A stretch of 46,696 bases of DNA. Origin: an uncultured Lachnospiraceae bacterium. Lineage in GTDB: Bacteria; Bacillota; Clostridia; Lachnospirales; Lachnospiraceae. Under the pieces are notes generated by a model. It was not told where the DNA came from. It searched no databases and saw nothing but the letters and a program-made list of their open reading frames with translations. Both the position numbers and the translations under genes were made by a program. The stretch covers positions 1 through 46,696 of the forward strand of contig CAJTYM010000032.1 of NCBI GenBank assembly GCA_910583835.1. Reading direction: 5' to 3'. Every line of letters starts with the position of its first letter. Position 1 is the first letter of the stretch. Below are positions 35,088 to 43,048 of this stretch, piece after piece.

Positions 35088-35152
35088 ATTATATCGGAGG
35101 ATTTTATCATTTCCTATGCAATTTTTTTCTATTTTTTGTCTTATTTTCACAA
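35088..35152 (-). promoter_or_regulatory. Activator-type promoter of the giant GH43 operon
   Basis: On the minus strand: TTGTGAAAATAA (35141-35152), GACAAAAA (35133-35140), GCATAGGA (35112-35119), weak -35 TAGGAA (35111-35116), 17-bp spacer, TATAAT (35088-35093). The distance from GACAAAAA to GCATAGGA is the same as in the promoter at 20152-20204. Confidence 0.65.
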
Positions 35153-35171
35153 GTTATAATTGTTTTTTGCC

Positions 35172-36236
35172 TTAAAATACAAATTTTTGCTGAATATGGT
35201 AGCTGACAAAAAACAAAAATGTATCTACAATGCCCTTAACGACAACCTTGGGCACAAACGGCAGCAGCATTACGGCTCCGCTCACTAAGGCTGCGCTCAG
35301 CCCCATCTGTACCAGCGCCAGCAGAAAATATTTGGCGCTCGCCTTGCCCACGTTTTCTTTGCTCTTAAAGACCACCTTGTAATTGATGGTATAGTTATAA
35401 ACGGCAGAGATAATCCTTGCCAGCACCGTGGCAACTGCCACATAGGAAACATACCTTCCCTCCAAAAAGAAACAAAATACGGAGAACAGCGCCAAATCCA
35501 AAATGCTCGAAGAAAACGAGGCGAAAATATATTTGAGGAATTTCTTCCCCAGGATACGGTAAATCTTGATGGAATCTGCCACCGGGTCGAAATGGGTCTG
35601 GTGGTCTTCCACCGAATCATAAATCGTCTCTATCTCCACTTCGCTTATCGGATAACGGTTCACGCTCTCCAAAAGCATCTGCGTTTCAAATTCAAAACGT
35701 TCTCCAGCTACATCCAGCAGATCCCGCATGAATTCCCGCGGTATTCCCCTTAACCCGGTCTGCGTGTCGCTGACATGCACTCCCGCCACATAGGCAAAGA
35801 CTTTCTCTGTCAGGTTGTTGCCAAACCTGCTCTTCCAGGGAATGTCATCCCCACTGAAATCGCGGACGCCCAATATCAGTTCCCCTGGCTTTGCCTCCAA
35901 AGCCTCCATGACCTTCCGGATACAGTCAACGGTATGCTGACCATCGGAATCCGCGGTGACAGCGCCTATCACGTCCTGGTAATTTTCCAGAATATACTGG
36001 AAGGCTGTCTTCAGCGCCCTTCCTTTTCCTTTGTTGACCTCGTGCACAAGCACAGTCCCGCCGTTTCCTGCCACCAAGACCTTTGCTTTCTCAAAAATGG
36101 CTGCGTACTTGTCTCCGCTGCCGTCATCGACAACAATCACCGGCCCTACATTGTTTTCTGCCAATATACCGAGAAGTACCGGCAAATTGCCGTCAGGCTC
36201 ATATGCCGGAATTATTACCGGTATCATTTTTTCCAT
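35172..36236 (-). CDS. GT2 glycosyltransferase fused to a GtrA-like membrane domain
   Basis: A 354-aa fusion. Residues 1-225 are a family 2 glycosyltransferase of the dolichol/polyprenyl-phosphate type (VVDDGSGDK, nucleotide-sugar/metal motif ADSDGQH at 95-101, FEFETQML). Residues about 233-354 form a GtrA-like domain with four membrane helices (YIFASFSSSILDLALFSVF ... FVSYHIQQKFVF). Such proteins make and help flip polyprenyl-phosphate sugars for cell-surface glycans. It starts 4 nt after the DUF2142 stop with GAGG 7 nt upstream, so the two form an operon and probably work on the same surface polymer. Confidence 0.88.
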   Translation of the reverse strand: MEKMIPVIIPAYEPDGNLPVLLGILAENNVGPVIVVDDGSGDKYAAIFEKAKVLVAGNGGTVLVHEVNKGKGRALKTAFQYILENYQDVIGAVTADSDGQHTVDCIRKVMEALEAKPGELILGVRDFSGDDIPWKSRFGNNLTEKVFAYVAGVHVSDTQTGLRGIPREFMRDLLDVAGERFEFETQMLLESVNRYPISEVEIETIYDSVEDHQTHFDPVADSIKIYRILGKKFLKYIFASFSSSILDLALFSVFCFFLEGRYVSYVAVATVLARIISAVYNYTINYKVVFKSKENVGKASAKYFLLALVQMGLSAALVSGAVMLLPFVPKVVVKGIVDTFLFFVSYHIQQKFVF

Positions 36237-36240
36237 ATCG

Positions 36241-38016
36241 TCACCTCGTCAGATAAAGCCTCATCATATAATAGACAGATATGCAGGATAACAATGCATA
36301 TACTTTATAGCAGCTTTCCCGGATTTCCAGGTTCCATTCTTCTGTCACCCCCGCAGTGGCGGCATGGAGCTTAAATTTTGTAAACACCATGACAATCAGC
36401 GGCAGCACGGGCAGGTAATACCGCCCCTGCAATCCGTCAATCACCTCGCTTCCCACCGTTGTCCAGCTAAGGAGCATGACTGGCGTCAGAAACAATTCCA
36501 GAAAGACAACCAAGGTAAATATCTGCTTATCCCTGTTCCTTAGCTGCATATTGTCTTTCTCATAAATGGAATAAACGCCCATTACGAGCATAAGGCCTAC
36601 AATGATTACACAGGGAACTGTCACCTCAAGCAGCGCAAGATGCGTCCCTCCCATATTTATCATCAGTCCATCCAACTGCCTGACATAAGTCTCCACAAGC
36701 ATACTTATATAATGCAGCGGCTCCTGAAATGCAAAGGAAGCAGACAGCTTATCCGTCTCGCCGCCAAATTGGAATAATTTAGATCCCGCCGGCAAGATTA
36801 CATCAAACAAAACCACGGAGACCAGGCTTGCGCCTACAACTGCCCCTATATTGGTAACTGACCTCCGTTTCTTCCCATCCCAAAACATCAGCACAACTGG
36901 CAGCAGGATCAGGTAACCGCCTCCTTTGACGGCGCCCACCAGAAACGCCCACGCCATGCATTCCGCCAATGCCGTCCTCGAATCCGGTTCCTGGCAGAGC
37001 CATAAGGAACACGCCAGAAAATTGAGGGTGGTTACCAGTACCAGCGGGTCATAAGATATGGCGCTGCTCAGCATCAGGGACATCGGCAAAAGCGGTATCG
37101 CGGCAAACAGGAACTTCCCCACCGGCGTCCTTTTTATGGCATGAAAACACGCTAGGATATATGACAGCAGCATAAACAGACGTCCCAGATATATCATAGG
37201 AACGCTCCCTAATCCCAGCAGACGCCCCAGGCTCATGCCCAGTACCTGCGGCAGGTAACAAAATACAGAATAAAACTCCATATGTTCCATCGGCTCCGGC
37301 CATGGAGCCAGTTCTGTGTTTTCTGCTTTTAAATGCAGGTTCGAGAGCACTGCTGTGATATCCCGCATATCCGGATTTTCGCAGTTGGCTATCTCATCAT
37401 AAAAATTAATATCATCCATTCTTCCAACCCACGGTTCCTCCCCTAAAATTATGTTCGAGAGGCGGTAGCTTGCCAGAAAATGAATCTTGGTGTCCGGTAC
37501 GCTGCCTGGAAGCATCAATATAAGATAGGCGACTGACAGCGGTACCACCGATACCAGAAAAAATCTCTCTGCCGTAAACTTCTTATCCCTGCCAAATACA
37601 CAGATGACTGCCAGATAGATTGCCATGATAAGGAAAAGCAGCCAGGCAATCCGATGCCCATTCCATGTGGTCTTTGCCACGGAACCTAACATGACGTTCG
37701 TATTGATTTTTACCAGAAAGTTTGCGCTTACTGCCTGAACACATACCAGTATCAGCAGAGCCAGCAGTATCGCGCGCCCTACCTTAAATTGCCTGAAATC
37801 CAGCTGCACTGCCAGAAAAAACGATAGGCCAACAGCTACTATGGCCACTGCTATCAGAATCTGATTCCTAAGCAATGGAATGGGGGCATATATATTACGG
37901 ACTTTCAGGCAGATTGCTGCTGTAACCATCACGGCCAAAACCGCAAACACCATCAGACATATCCTTGACCGCTTATCCCGGAACCGCCCTGTCCACAACT
38001 GTATATACTTATTCAT
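36241..38016 (-). CDS. DUF2142 polytopic membrane protein
   Basis: A 591-aa protein with about a dozen membrane helices, matching DUF2142 predicted membrane proteins, which resemble GT-C type glycosyltransferases that use lipid-linked sugars. The start at 38016 (MNKYIQLW) follows AAAGGAGG by about 10 nt; the ORF could extend to 38073 but lacks a site. A long outer loop contains LASYRLSNIILGEEPWVGR..., and the C-terminus repeats GLQGRYYLPVLPLIVM, typical of the family. It is coupled to the GT2-GtrA gene downstream and lies 68 nt after tex without a clear terminator. Confidence 0.8.
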   Translation of the reverse strand: MNKYIQLWTGRFRDKRSRICLMVFAVLAVMVTAAICLKVRNIYAPIPLLRNQILIAVAIVAVGLSFFLAVQLDFRQFKVGRAILLALLILVCVQAVSANFLVKINTNVMLGSVAKTTWNGHRIAWLLFLIMAIYLAVICVFGRDKKFTAERFFLVSVVPLSVAYLILMLPGSVPDTKIHFLASYRLSNIILGEEPWVGRMDDINFYDEIANCENPDMRDITAVLSNLHLKAENTELAPWPEPMEHMEFYSVFCYLPQVLGMSLGRLLGLGSVPMIYLGRLFMLLSYILACFHAIKRTPVGKFLFAAIPLLPMSLMLSSAISYDPLVLVTTLNFLACSLWLCQEPDSRTALAECMAWAFLVGAVKGGGYLILLPVVLMFWDGKKRRSVTNIGAVVGASLVSVVLFDVILPAGSKLFQFGGETDKLSASFAFQEPLHYISMLVETYVRQLDGLMINMGGTHLALLEVTVPCVIIVGLMLVMGVYSIYEKDNMQLRNRDKQIFTLVVFLELFLTPVMLLSWTTVGSEVIDGLQGRYYLPVLPLIVMVFTKFKLHAATAGVTEEWNLEIRESCYKVYALLSCISVYYMMRLYLTR

Positions 38017-38084
38017 AGAAAGACTGCCTCCTTTCGCCTTGTCCCGGCAAATCCTGCCATAAACAAACGGCATGACATAGCACG

Positions 38085-40226
38085 CTACAATTTCATCGTC
38101 AGCTGAATCCGCTTCTTCTTCAAATCCACGCTCATCACCTTGACTTCCACGATATCCCCCACGCTCACTGCCTCTAAGGGATGCTTGATGTAGCGCTCTG
38201 TCATCTGTGAAATATGCACCAAGCCGTCCTGATGGACGCCGATGTCCACAAAAGCACCAAAATCAATGACGTTGCGCACCGTCCCTTTTAAAATCATGCC
38301 CGGGGTCAAATCTTTCATCTCCAATACATCAGTGCGCAGGATGGGTTTGGGCATTTCATCCCTGGGGTCGCGCGCCGGCTTCTCCAGTTCTTTTACGATA
38401 TCCAGTAACGTCAGTTCGCCGACTTCAAGCTCCAGCGCAAGCTTTTTGTAGTCTGATATTTTCTTTGAGATGCCAGAGAGCTTACCTCCGCGGATATCCT
38501 CGGGCACAAACCCCAGCTTCTGCAGCAGCTTCTTGGCTGCCTCGTAACTTTCCGGGTGTACGCTGGTGCCGTCTAGAGGATTTTTGCCATCGCTGATACG
38601 CATGAATCCGGCACATTGTTCGTATGCCTTGGGCCCTAATTTCGCCACCTTCAGCAGTTGGGCGCGGGTCAGGAACCTGCCGTTCTCTTCACGGTAAGCT
38701 ACGATATTTTTGGCAATGGCTTTGCTGATACCGGATATGTACTCCAATAGGGAGGCGGACGCCGTATTCAAATCCACGCCCACTTTATTTACGCAGTCCT
38801 CCACCACGCCATTCAGCGTGCCGCTGAGTTTCTTCTGGTTCATGTCGTGCTGATACTGCCCTACGCCGATGGATTTGGGGTCAATCTTTACCAATTCCGC
38901 CAAAGGGTCCTGCAGCCTTCTGGCGATAGAGGCCGCGCTTCTTTGGCCCACGTCAAAGTTGGGAAATTCTTCCGTGGCAAGCTTGCTTGCCGAGTAGACG
39001 GAAGCCCCCGCCTCATTTACAATCACGTACTGCACTGGTCTGGGGATTTCTTTTAATAAGTCCACAATTATCATCTCTGACTCGCGGGATGCCGTTCCGT
39101 TGCCCACAGAAATCAGGGAAATATCATATTTATCAATCAGTTTTTTGAGGACGGCTTTGGACTGTTCTACTTTATTCTGGGGCGCCGTTGGGTAAATGAC
39201 TGTGGTATCCAGCACTTTTCCTGTGGAATCCACCACGGCAAGCTTACAGCCGGTACGGAACGCCGGATCCCAGCCCAATACAACCTTCCCGGCAATCGGC
39301 GGCTGCATCAGAAGCTGTTCGAGATTCTTGCCAAATACTTTTATCGCGCCGTCCTCCGCGCGTTCCGTCAGTTCATTGCGTATTTCACGCTCAATCGCCG
39401 GAGCGATAAGGCGTTTGTAGCTATCCTCAATCACCGCGTGCAGAACCTCCGTGGTATGGGGATTGTCCCTGACAATCGTCTTCTTCGCCAAATACTGCAA
39501 AATCTGTTCCGTGGGCGCCTCGACCTTCACCATGAGGATTTTCTCTGCTTCGCCGCGGTTCAATGCTAAGATACGGTGTCCGGCAAGCTTCGCCAGACCC
39601 TCCTCGAATTCATAATACATCTCATAGACGGACTCTGCCTCAGGGTCTTTTGCTGTCGACACAATCTTGCCCACACGCATCGTCAGGTCACGGATGTATT
39701 TGCGGTAATCAGCCTCATCAGAAATTCCCTCTGCCAGAATATCCATCGCTCCTGCAATGGCATCCTGCACTGTCTCCACTTCCTTCTCAGGATTAAGAAA
39801 ACTCTCTGCCTCCTGCTCTAAAGGCTTGTCCGTCATCTGCAGCAGAATGATATTTGCCAGAGGTTCCAGACCTTTTTCCTTGGCGATTGTCGCCCGCGTA
39901 CGCCGCTTCGGGCGGTAGGGACGGTAAAGGTCCTCCACTGCCACCAGCGTTTCTGCTGCCAGAATCTGCTGCTTGAGCTCCTCCGTCAGTTTGCCCTGTT
40001 CCTCAATGCTGGATAATACCTGTTCCTTCTTCTCCTCCAGATTCCGCAGATAGGTCAGACGCTCAAAGAGGTTGCGCAGCACCTCATCATTGAGGGCGCC
40101 CGTCGCCTCCTTGCGGTATCGGGAAATAAAGGGAATCGTGTTCCCCTCGTCAATCAGTTTCACTGCAGCCTCTGCCTGCTGTGTTTTGATTTGCAGTTCT
40201 TCTGCTAATTTTGCAATAATATCCAT
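38085..40226 (-). CDS. tex: Tex family RNA-binding transcription accessory protein
   Basis: A 713-aa Tex protein of normal length. It has an N-terminal helical region (IAKLAEELQIKTQQAEAAVKLI, NTIPFISRYRKEATGAL), a YqgF/RNase H-like domain (VVLGWDPAFRTGCKLAVVD), helix-hairpin-helix motifs (LLEYISGISKAIAKNIVAYR), and a C-terminal S1 domain (about 640-713; GMILKGTVRNVIDFGAFVDIGVHQDGLVHIS). Tex binds nucleic acid and affects transcription and RNA turnover. It is transcribed from its own promoter through a hairpin-rich leader of about 120 nt. Confidence 0.95.
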   Translation of the reverse strand: MDIIAKLAEELQIKTQQAEAAVKLIDEGNTIPFISRYRKEATGALNDEVLRNLFERLTYLRNLEEKKEQVLSSIEEQGKLTEELKQQILAAETLVAVEDLYRPYRPKRRTRATIAKEKGLEPLANIILLQMTDKPLEQEAESFLNPEKEVETVQDAIAGAMDILAEGISDEADYRKYIRDLTMRVGKIVSTAKDPEAESVYEMYYEFEEGLAKLAGHRILALNRGEAEKILMVKVEAPTEQILQYLAKKTIVRDNPHTTEVLHAVIEDSYKRLIAPAIEREIRNELTERAEDGAIKVFGKNLEQLLMQPPIAGKVVLGWDPAFRTGCKLAVVDSTGKVLDTTVIYPTAPQNKVEQSKAVLKKLIDKYDISLISVGNGTASRESEMIIVDLLKEIPRPVQYVIVNEAGASVYSASKLATEEFPNFDVGQRSAASIARRLQDPLAELVKIDPKSIGVGQYQHDMNQKKLSGTLNGVVEDCVNKVGVDLNTASASLLEYISGISKAIAKNIVAYREENGRFLTRAQLLKVAKLGPKAYEQCAGFMRISDGKNPLDGTSVHPESYEAAKKLLQKLGFVPEDIRGGKLSGISKKISDYKKLALELEVGELTLLDIVKELEKPARDPRDEMPKPILRTDVLEMKDLTPGMILKGTVRNVIDFGAFVDIGVHQDGLVHISQMTERYIKHPLEAVSVGDIVEVKVMSVDLKKKRIQLTMKL

Positions 40227-40298
40227 TACAGCACTCCTTACTACATCTTTCCATCTTTATGTCCTGGCATATGGCAAGCCGCAGCTGCCATAAATTAA

Positions 40299-40326
40299 GA
40301 CGTAAGCCATATTACAGGCTTGCGTC
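40299..40326 (-). promoter_or_regulatory. Hairpin in the tex leader
   Basis: A 10-bp stem with one mismatch (40317-40326 with 40299-40308, loop 8 nt) is followed by TTAATTT on the minus strand, then a second stem near 40271-40291. The form suggests an attenuator or mRNA-stability element; it does not match a riboswitch I know. Confidence 0.4.
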
Positions 40327-40357
40327 CTTCCTGCCGTTCTCCCATGCATGCTCTTTG

Positions 40358-40386
40358 ATTATAACATACCCCCTGACATACGGCAA
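40358..40386 (-). promoter_or_regulatory. Promoter of tex
   Basis: TTGCCG (40381-40386), 17-bp spacer, TATAAT (40358-40363) on the minus strand. Confidence 0.75.
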
Positions 40387-40477
40387 TCATATATTTATTC
40401 CCGCGAGCAATGCACCCACAGGGCACTTAGGAAAATAGCCATGTTTACATGGATATTTGACGAATGCAGCGAGGATC

Positions 40478-40508
40478 AAATACCCCATCAGCCCGCTGCA
40501 GGGTATTT
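40478..40508 (+). terminator. Terminator-like hairpin before the DUF4190-like gene promoter
   Basis: AAATACCC (40478-40485) pairs with GGGTATTT (40501-40508), followed by TAATTTG. It lies just before the -35 element at 40512 and may insulate it. Confidence 0.45.
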
Positions 40509-40511
40509 AAT

Positions 40512-40540
40512 TTGTAATTTCCTGACAAAAATGTTACAAT
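40512..40540 (+). promoter_or_regulatory. Promoter of the DUF4190-like gene
   Basis: TTGTAA (40512-40517), 17-bp spacer, TACAAT (40535-40540). Confidence 0.7.
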
Positions 40541-40567
40541 AGACGAAATAGTAAAGGAGGAATTCTT

Positions 40568-40996
40568 ATGGACTACAATGAGTATCATATGCCGGATATC
40601 CCCAATGCCCCACACGCAAATTACATAGAGAAGCGTTCCACAAGCATGGCGATTGCCTCTATGGCATTGGCAATTGCCGGACTGGTAATGGGCTGCTGTG
40701 TCTATCCCGCGATTATTTTCGGCTCTCTGGCAATCATTCTGGCACTGCTTTCACGCGGCGGCGAGATGACTACCAACGGATATGCCAAAGCGGGGCTGAT
40801 TCTGGGAAGCATTGCCATTATTTTCGGCATCCTGTTCCTAATCTATTCACTTACGGTTCTCTTTATTCAGTTTGGCGGTCTGGAAGGATATATGAACTAT
40901 ATTGAAGAACTGATGGAAAAAATGGGAGATCCATCCTACACAAACCCCTACGACATGTATCAGGACATCTATCAGGACATGTACCAAAACCTGTAA
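40568..40996 (+). CDS. Small DUF4190-like membrane protein
   Basis: A 142-aa protein with a short cytoplasmic N-terminus, two or three membrane helices (MAIASMALAIAGLVMGCC, IIFGSLAIILALLS, AGLILGSIAIIFGILFLIY) with the A/G-rich pattern of DUF4190, and a C-terminal acidic/Tyr-rich tail ending in repeats of YQD (MYQDIYQDMYQNL). AAAGGAGG lies 8 nt upstream of the ATG and a sigma-A promoter precedes it. Function unknown; monocistronic. Confidence 0.75.
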   Translation: MDYNEYHMPDIPNAPHANYIEKRSTSMAIASMALAIAGLVMGCCVYPAIIFGSLAIILALLSRGGEMTTNGYAKAGLILGSIAIIFGILFLIYSLTVLFIQFGGLEGYMNYIEELMEKMGDPSYTNPYDMYQDIYQDMYQNL

Positions 40997-41037
40997 TTTG
41001 ATTACAGTCATAGGTTTGTTTCAAAATGCCTTTGAAC

Positions 41038-41217
41038 TTCCCCATTTTGTAATTCATAGTACCAAAAAATTTCTATCATAAAATGACAGAAACATCTTGC
41101 GCACAAAAGCGTCTGGAAAGCTAGCTTTCCAGGCACTTTTTGTGCAAGATGTCTTTGCTGCCAAAGGCAGCAAGACCTTTTGGTACTAAATTATCAGAAA
41201 TTATGAAAAATGGGGAA
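41038..41217. repeat. Large nested palindromic element
   Basis: A 180-bp stretch between two convergent genes with nested inverted repeats: outer arms TTCCCCATTTT (41038-41048) with 41207-41217; AGTACCAAAA (41058-41067) with 41178-41187; ACATCTTGC (41092-41100) with 41144-41152; a perfect 20-bp palindrome at 41113-41132; and a side hairpin TTGCTGCC/GGCAGCAA at about 41156-41173. It is far larger than needed for a terminator. Candidates are a MITE-like element or a structured RNA. No target duplication was seen. Confidence 0.7.
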
Positions 41218-41227
41218 ACACAAATCA

Positions 41228-41256
41228 AAAAATCATATTGCTATAAGCTGATTTTT
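41228..41256 (-). terminator. AT-rich terminator after the DUF975 gene
   Basis: AAAAATCA (41228-41235) pairs with TGATTTTT (41249-41256), giving a T-run on the minus strand directly after the stop codon. Weak stem. Confidence 0.4.
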
Positions 41257-41992
41257 ATGCTGAGAATTCCTGCGCCTGGCTTATCTCCCCAGTCAGGTCA
41301 CGATAAAAATTAACGCCAACCTGCATCATATACGGCGTTACCCACAACATTCCAATGCCGCAGGATAGAAGCCCCAGCATTGACCAGCCAATAAAGCTCA
41401 AATAAATATAAAAAAGCCTGCCCATATTTCCTTCCATCATCTGTGAACTCGTGCGCAGCGCCTCAATGACACCCATATCACTGTGTTCTACCAGCAGCAT
41501 GTACGTCTGGGACAGGCGTAATGACACAATCAACACAACTATCATTCCCGCTATGTACAATGCCACGCCAATCGCAATCGCCAGCAAGGTATCGGCAACC
41601 AGCCCTACCACCAAGCAGATTGTCCCTGGCAATACGCACAGCATCTCGATGACAAACACCAGCACATAACTCAGGATATAGCGGTCCGGTCTTCTGGTGA
41701 ACTCCGAAAACATCATACCTATGCTGACTTCCTGCTTCCTTGCAAACCCAAAATACATCCGCAGTATCCCGCACTGCAGAACCATGGATACCGCAGAAAT
41801 AATAATCGCTGCGACCATATAGGTGATATACTGCACGGTTCCGCTGCCAGTAATGATAAGCAGAAAATAGAATGGCATCAATAATCCTGACACTATCATT
41901 TCCACCAACAAGCTGGCTCCGATTGCCAGCCCCCAGTGACCAGTCAAATGTTCTCTCGATAATCGTTTTAACTCTGCTGATGTTACTCTCAT
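41255..41992 (-). CDS. DUF975 family membrane protein
   Basis: A 245-aa protein of the DUF975 family: N-terminal SAELKRLSREHLTGHWGLAI motif followed by about six membrane helices (LLVEMIVSGLLMPFYFLLI ... GLLSCGIGMLWVTPYMM), with the typical DRYILSYVLVF and YMLLVEHSDMGVIEALRTSSQMMEGN segments. Function of the family is unknown. The ATG at 41992 gives the usual family N-terminus; a TTG at 41998 that overlaps the upstream TGA is also possible. It is in an operon with the SprA-related gene. Confidence 0.85.
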   Translation of the reverse strand: MRVTSAELKRLSREHLTGHWGLAIGASLLVEMIVSGLLMPFYFLLIITGSGTVQYITYMVAAIIISAVSMVLQCGILRMYFGFARKQEVSIGMMFSEFTRRPDRYILSYVLVFVIEMLCVLPGTICLVVGLVADTLLAIAIGVALYIAGMIVVLIVSLRLSQTYMLLVEHSDMGVIEALRTSSQMMEGNMGRLFYIYLSFIGWSMLGLLSCGIGMLWVTPYMMQVGVNFYRDLTGEISQAQEFSA

Positions 41993-41994
41993 AA

Positions 41995-42705
41995 TCAATA
42001 ACGCTCCATTTCAAATTCTTCCATCGGTCTTGTTGCATGGTCAAAACCATTCCCCCGCACTGCATTGGCGAAGAGCTGTCTCTGATTAGCAATGTAAGGA
42101 TTTTGCTGCCTCCGGTTTGCTGCGTAAGAATCCTCTTGCTCCTGATTTATGGCATTCGGGCTCTTCGGTTCCTGACCGGCTGTCTGGGAATCTTCCTTCC
42201 CGGATTCTGCCGGATATCTGATTTTCGTTGTCGTAGTGCCGCCGGACACATAACTCTTCCCGCATTCGGGACAGACAGACATTTCTATGCGCACGGAAGC
42301 AGATATTACTTCTCCGCCTTTCTGCTCCGCCTTGCTGTATGCATTCGCCACATGTTCTCCCTCGTGGGCCCGTACCCGGCTCGCCGCTGCCTCCGGGGAA
42401 ATATGCGCCGCTGCTTTAAAGGACACATTCTCATCGGAGCCGTCCTTATACTTGCGGTTCTTGCATGTCTGGCACTCCTCGTCCGGCTCCTTCTCACGAA
42501 AACCGTCTTGGGGCTTTTCTTCTTGCTGTGCCTTTTCACCCTTAGGCAACCTGGCTTCCTGCTGTGTTCTCTCTTCCCCCTGCATCTTTCCTGCCTGCTC
42601 CGCCTCTTTGGCATCCCGCACCGTATCCCCTTGCGCGGGGGTACGTCCGTATCCCTGATTCATGCCGTTATAATATGTATTCATTCCTACCATGAAATCT
42701 GACAT
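41995..42705 (-). CDS. SprA-related putative metalloprotease
   Basis: A 236-aa soluble protein. The N-terminus and C-terminus are polar and rich in Gln, Glu and Lys and probably disordered. The core (about 75-170) has ECQTCKNRKYKDGSDENVSF, RAHEGEHVANAYSKA with an HExxH-type zinc motif (HEGEH), and CPECG, which is the SprA-related family pattern. A zinc peptidase activity is plausible but untested for the family. It precedes and couples to the DUF975 gene. The start has AAGGGGG 9 nt upstream. The MITE-like element lies about 42 bp upstream, near the expected promoter. Confidence 0.75.
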   Translation of the reverse strand: MSDFMVGMNTYYNGMNQGYGRTPAQGDTVRDAKEAEQAGKMQGEERTQQEARLPKGEKAQQEEKPQDGFREKEPDEECQTCKNRKYKDGSDENVSFKAAAHISPEAAASRVRAHEGEHVANAYSKAEQKGGEVISASVRIEMSVCPECGKSYVSGGTTTTKIRYPAESGKEDSQTAGQEPKSPNAINQEQEDSYAANRRQQNPYIANQRQLFANAVRGNGFDHATRPMEEFEMERY

Positions 42706-42737
42706 GCTGCCATCCCCCTTCCCTGAATATTACAAGC

Positions 42738-42918
42738 TTAAAGGTAGTAACAGTTCAGCCCACGCCATTCGCAAAGATGCCTACGGCATTTTCACGCTGC
42801 TTCGCAGCTAACTTTGCTCATTGCTTGGCGTTCCCTCAGCCGAAAAAAATCTCGCCAAATCATACAAGCATGATTTGTCTCGATTATTTTTCGGCTGGCT
42901 GAACTGTTGTTAAAGGTA
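42738..42918. mobile_element. MITE-like element with 9-bp flanking direct repeats
   Basis: The element (42747-42909, 163 bp) has terminal inverted repeats sharing AACAGTTCAGCC and is flanked exactly by the direct repeat TTAAAGGTA (42738-42746 and 42910-42918), as expected for a target duplication. Inside are sub-hairpins: ACGCCA/TGGCGT, GCAAAG/CTTTGC, GCTGCTTCGCAGC, CAGCCGAAAAA with TTTTTCGGCTG, and AAATCAT/ATGATTT. It carries no coding frame. A non-autonomous transposable element or structured repeat is the best reading. No transposase is in the window. Confidence 0.65.
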
Positions 42919-42939
42919 CTATAACACATATTCGCCCCT

Positions 42940-42968
42940 TTGACAAATGCTAAAAATGTTCTTATACT
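42940..42968 (+). promoter_or_regulatory. Promoter of the DUF2752 gene
   Basis: TTGACA (42940-42945), 17-bp spacer, TATACT (42963-42968). It lies 22 bp after the right direct repeat of the MITE-like element. Confidence 0.8.
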
Positions 42969-42975
42969 AAAACCA

Positions 42976-43016
42976 GCAGCAGTTCATATTGAATATTATT
43001 CAGTCTGAACTGCTGC
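42976..43016 (+). promoter_or_regulatory. Leader hairpin of the DUF2752 mRNA
   Basis: GCAGCAGTTCA (42976-42986) pairs perfectly with 43006-43016, and the loop has an inner TGAAT/ATTCA stem. It would form at the very 5' end of the transcript, which often stabilises mRNA. Confidence 0.6.
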
Positions 43017-43048
43017 CAAAATCATTGTCAAAGCCTGGAGGTGATTTT

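Larger units (their letters stand above)
40227..40567. other. Divergent intergenic region between tex and the DUF4190-like gene
   Basis: This 341-nt region holds the tex promoter and leader hairpins, a terminator-like stem (40478-40508) and the promoter of the plus-strand gene. No further gene is supported. Confidence 0.6.
42706..43048. other. Divergent intergenic region with MITE-like element
   Basis: This 343-nt gap between the SprA-related gene and the DUF2752 gene is filled mostly by a 163-bp palindromic element with flanking direct repeats, then a promoter and a leader hairpin for the plus-strand gene. Confidence 0.65.

Noticed and set aside
40348..40542. Plus-strand 64-codon frame between tex and the DUF4190-like gene
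   Set aside because: It runs through the tex promoter, a hairpin and the next promoter, with no ribosome site.
42037..42702. Plus-strand 221-codon frame
   Set aside because: Antisense to the SprA-related gene, which has the HEGEH motif and a ribosome site.
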